This document shows positions 61,001 through 64,000 of a stretch of DNA of 64,000 nt, in pieces. This DNA is from Flammula alnicola (Eukaryota; Basidiomycota; Agaricomycetes; Agaricales; Strophariaceae). A model generated the notes under the pieces. It saw only the letters and a list, made by a program, of their open reading frames with translations, did no database searches and was not told where the DNA came from. The stretch lies in contig JADNRV010000006.1 in assembly GCA_015499995.1 (NCBI GenBank), positions 372,001 to 436,000 of the forward strand, in the 5' to 3' direction. The first letter of the stretch is position 1. The number at the start of each line of letters is the position of its first letter. The translations under genes and the position numbers were made by a program.

Positions 61001-61759
61001 TGCTTCCTCTGGATCGTATTCCGGATTCGCGACGGTGTGTGTGGTCATCAAAGCCGGTACAAGATCACTCGCTATCACCCCATGCTCCGCCAAACTCTCG
61101 ATCATCTTCTGCTCTGCGGATCCAAGCTATTGAGTCAGACAGTGGCAATGGAGACTGTGAGCAGCCTCACCTTGGGTTTCTAGCTCCATATGATAGTACA
61201 ACCGTCCCATGATCTTCAGAGCCCAAAGCTCCATATTCGCGATCGACGCTTTGAGCTCTTTCCGGTGGACTAACTTCAGGCTCTGCACCATCTCCCGAGT
61301 AGTAAGCGCACACAGTCCGACATATGCGATCCTCTGTGCTTCCGTAAGCAGGTTCTTCGTCTGCTGCATCTGGCTGAGCGGGGTCATGGCCTTGTCTTCG
61401 TCGAAGAGGTATCGCGTGCGGAGATGGACCTCGTCTACCTCATCCTCCTCATTGACTCTCAGGCGCGTATACTCGCTCTCGTTCTGATCGAGCTTCGAGC
61501 GCCATTCATTGCCCAGATCATCCACATCTATAAGGTTGCCTGTAGCATTGGCGGCGGTCTGCGCTTTAGCGGAAGACTGGTAGTGGTATTTCTTCTGGTC
61601 CTCTTCGTCTAGCCCACTTGCAGAAGTGTCTTCTCTGATAACAGGCATATCTTGCCACCCATCGTCATCGTCATCAAAGATATCCTTCGGAGGTGGAAAC
61701 GAGGACACTGGCATCGCGGGAGTTGCTTGACCTCGCACAGGTCGTGGATACTGGACCTG
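58082..61759 (-). CDS. DUF726 hydrolase-like protein (Mil1/TMCO4 family)
   Basis: The N-terminus, after a splice near 61,759, reads MPVSSFPPPKDIF and DDDDDGWQDMPVIRED; the first exon is uncertain. A helical domain follows (IAYVGLCALTTREMVQSL). A transmembrane or hydrophobic Gly-rich block has GMNIVVGGGLVIGLSAG, LLAPVIGLGLAGALTTVG and FLGGTAGAAVITTGGILTG. The alpha/beta hydrolase core has RPITLIGFSLGARVIFYAL with the nucleophile elbow GFSLG, then DVFLLGATLTVSKKTWIET. The C-terminal tail is Ser/Pro-rich (SSSADPSASPRPEPLKLPG) and ends NANPWS. DUF726 proteins include yeast Mil1 and human TMCO4, putative lipases linked to the AP-1/Golgi. The frames are intact. Confidence 0.85.
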
Positions 61760-62435
61760 AGTTCGAAATTAAATTAAATTATTATTACATAAATAAGTTA
61801 AACAACGCCCTGCCGATTCTTCGGCAAAGATGCCGAGGTATTGCATACCCGAATCGAAAACGTATTCACTGCTAAGCGCCCGAGTTTTGAGCTACAGGTC
61901 CAAGTCAGAGATCAACAACGGCATTTGCGTCGGTGCAATCTCCGCTACCACAGCGACGTCAGCTTAACTCAGTCCCATTCACCGCTACGAAGAGAACCGA
62001 CCCGTACCATTGGTGGTGCTTATGTATGTCCGGATGCCTCATGCAGGTGGTCGAGTCCATCATATTGATATCCACGGTTGTTTCCCCAGCCTAGACGGCG
62101 GCCGGTTGGACGACGGCCACGACTTAGCGCAACGGACATTTTAATTTGGGAGCACTAAGTTGTAGCACGATTGAAAGTTGCCGTCACAGGTATGTAGGTC
62201 ATGAAAATGCAAAAAACGGACTTCGCAAGCAAAATTGCGAACATGAATGATAAGACTTCCCCGCTGCCTATAATGCAACCTCGATCAAGAGAAATCTATA
62301 GCTGGATTGGGCGCCTAGACAGATATTATGAGTGTGCCCGTCATAGTATTCGTGTGATACTGTAATCACGGTTGACGATAGTACCTGCAAAATGAATTCA
62401 TACCATTGTATAGCTTGAAATTCTTGAGAGAAAAA
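61760..62435. other. Intergenic or upstream-exon region of the DUF726 gene
   Basis: A minus-strand ATG at 62139 opens MSVALSRGRRPTGRRLGWGN and could be the first exon, but no clean donor joins it in frame to 61,759. Nothing else was recognised. Confidence 0.35.
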
Positions 62436-63840
62436 TCACTGACCATCTTTCCTCCAGTACCTTGTAATGAATTCGTGAGCCAACTGTTCAGGAGTGAGAC
62501 GTGAGTAAAGGTTGCGAAAGTGCATCAAAGCCTGCCGGGCTGTGAACCGCGTATTTTCGTCCTCTTCTACCATTCGATCAAAGAAAGGACCAAGCTCAGG
62601 GACAATGTTCTCGACGTGCTGGAATATATCACTGTCAGTCCAGATTGTTGGAAAAGGTGGCGCGATGTAACGCACTCTGACATGTCGCTGGAGAACTAGT
62701 CCTAAGCCTAACATATCAAGCGGGAACGGTTTGTAAGGTCCTTCTGGATCTGGGAGTCCGCGAAGATAAAATCCGGCGTACTTAGTCTCCCAAATATCCT
62801 CAAGAGGGGTGCCAAGAGGATACAGTGAAGAGTTTCCGAAATCATATACTGCATATCGAGTAGCTGACGGGTCCCGCATGCCAGAAAGATCGAACCTGCT
62901 GGCGCGGGCAGCGATGTTCATACCAACATTTTGGGCGAGCAGATCGGCATGGAAAATTCGATTCTCGTGCAAAAAATCTACACACTTGGAAAGGTTTGAG
63001 TGGTAATTCCCATTTATACAATGCGAAAAGTGAGCATACCTCAAGTAAAGCTTCTGTACATATCATGAGTTCCAATAAATTCTCGAAAACGGGGTTAAAG
63101 GCGCAGTCCCACCTAACAAGAGAGTAGCCATAAAACAATTGTCAAATCGTTATAGCTTAGTCAACTAAGATTCAAAACTCTACCTAGGCATGACAACAAA
63201 GATCAGCGTATCAAATGTAAGGCATTCAATGAGGTGGATGGTGTGATTTCGGGGATCCGCTTGTGCCGTCTCTGTATTCAAATATTGCAGAACTTTGAGC
63301 TCATCCGAAGGAGAAGAGGTATCTGAAACAAGCCTGGAGAGTAAAGCATGACCGTCGTTTAGCATACGTATAGAATTAGCCATCAAACATGTACTTGATG
63401 ACAACATCTCGTCCAAGAGCATCTCTTGCTGCCCATATCTGCATGGACTATATGGCCATGAACATGAATATAGAAGCATTCATAGACACCTGAAGAAAAG
63501 CACGCACGATAGGGGAAAATACTCCATCCTCGTTCTTCTCGTAGAACCGACGGGCATACGGATACACTTGCTCAGTGGGGGGCTTTGATGTTGTCGGCGG
63601 AATAGTTTCGTATCGACTACGGGCGGTGGATTCATACAGAGTGTATCCTCGAGAAAAAAAGAATGGTCTCAGAAAGTTCCAGGACTTGTAGATACGGCTG
63701 TAGTGTTTGGTAGTTACTTGCATATCGTCTGTATCAGGTAGACGCCAACCGTCAACTGTCTTGAACAGAGGATATCCCCACAGGAGAGACCGGAAGGTCC
63801 AATATACCCTCGCCCACAGCTTATCGAGGTATCTGAACAT
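62436..63840 (-). CDS. Atypical kinase-like protein
   Basis: The start is MFRYLDKLWARVYWTFRSLL at 63840, with introns near 63,480, 63,170, 63,060-63,110 and 62,990-63,045. The N-lobe is weak. The catalytic-loop region reads CVDFLHENRIFHADLLAQNV: the Asp is kept, but Arg of HRD is Ala and the Lys after it is Leu. Next come TRYAVYDFGNSSLYPLG (DFG kept), WETKYAGFYLRGLPDPEG and PFPLDMLGLGLVLQRHV, a shortened C-lobe. It ends ITRYWRKDGQ. It belongs to a fungal kinase-like group; activity is uncertain. Confidence 0.65.
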
Positions 63841-64000
63841 CCTGTTACTGCGTACAAGATAAGAGAGGCAAACTGGACAGCGTTAGCATAAGCTGTCTTT
63901 AAACTTCTGGTCTTGTCAATGGGAACAAACACGAACAACTATTGAACCAAAAAAGGGCCGGCCGTTGATATCGATCAGCCTTGATGAACTTGAGTCAGTC

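Noticed and set aside
1..64000. CRISPR arrays, operons or bacterial promoters
   Set aside because: The dense introns and gene families are fungal; no repeat-spacer pattern was seen.

Overview
This window is nuclear DNA of a mushroom-forming basidiomycete (Agaricomycetes). Genes are split by many 45-70 nt GT-AG introns, and several families are typical of that class: FunK1 fungal-type protein kinases, small secreted protein arrays, an NRPS-like adenylate-forming reductase, F-box proteins with a CxxC head, and a Plavaka/CACTA-like DNA transposon. No tRNA or rRNA gene was recognised. The species cannot be named from the sequence.

Layout. 1-12,330: two FunK1 kinase genes in head-to-head inverted duplication (1-2,930 and 9,460-12,330). 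They enclose about 6.5 kb with a membrane-anchored LysM protein, an ankyrin-repeat protein and a CDK-like kinase. 12,355-22,640: an accessory block with SRPK-like pseudokinase genes (two long copies, one truncated copy, one relic). Between them are three tandem paralogous secreted-protein genes and a type I membrane protein gene. 23,524-34,895: a nested transposon complex. A perfect 51-bp inverted repeat flanked by TA encloses an uncharacterised PB1/SAM-like gene and an intact IS630/Tc1-type transposase, and is interrupted by a 7.9-kb Plavaka/CACTA-like element with its own TIRs and a TGA target duplication. 35,434-47,153: core genes, namely a homeodomain regulator, an AGC kinase with a PX-like N-terminus, and a CorA-type magnesium transporter. 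47,801-51,000: an intact F-box gene and an F-box-like remnant. 51,063-55,059: an adenylation-thiolation-reductase enzyme. 56,881-63,840: SRP14, a DUF726 (Mil1/TMCO4-like) hydrolase and an atypical kinase-like gene.

How it fits together. There is no single operon-like pathway. The window alternates conserved housekeeping genes with fast-evolving accessory islands. The most unusual content is the SRPK-like family, which has lost the catalytic Asp, the metal-binding Asp and the helix-F Asp in every copy that can be read; the tandem secreted proteins with a conserved 14-nt microexon; and the nested transposon complex carrying non-transposase genes. Several otherwise conserved genes have apparent single-base deletions, mostly in short homopolymers. 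The simplest explanation is consensus error in a long-read assembly, so gene breaks here should be read with caution.
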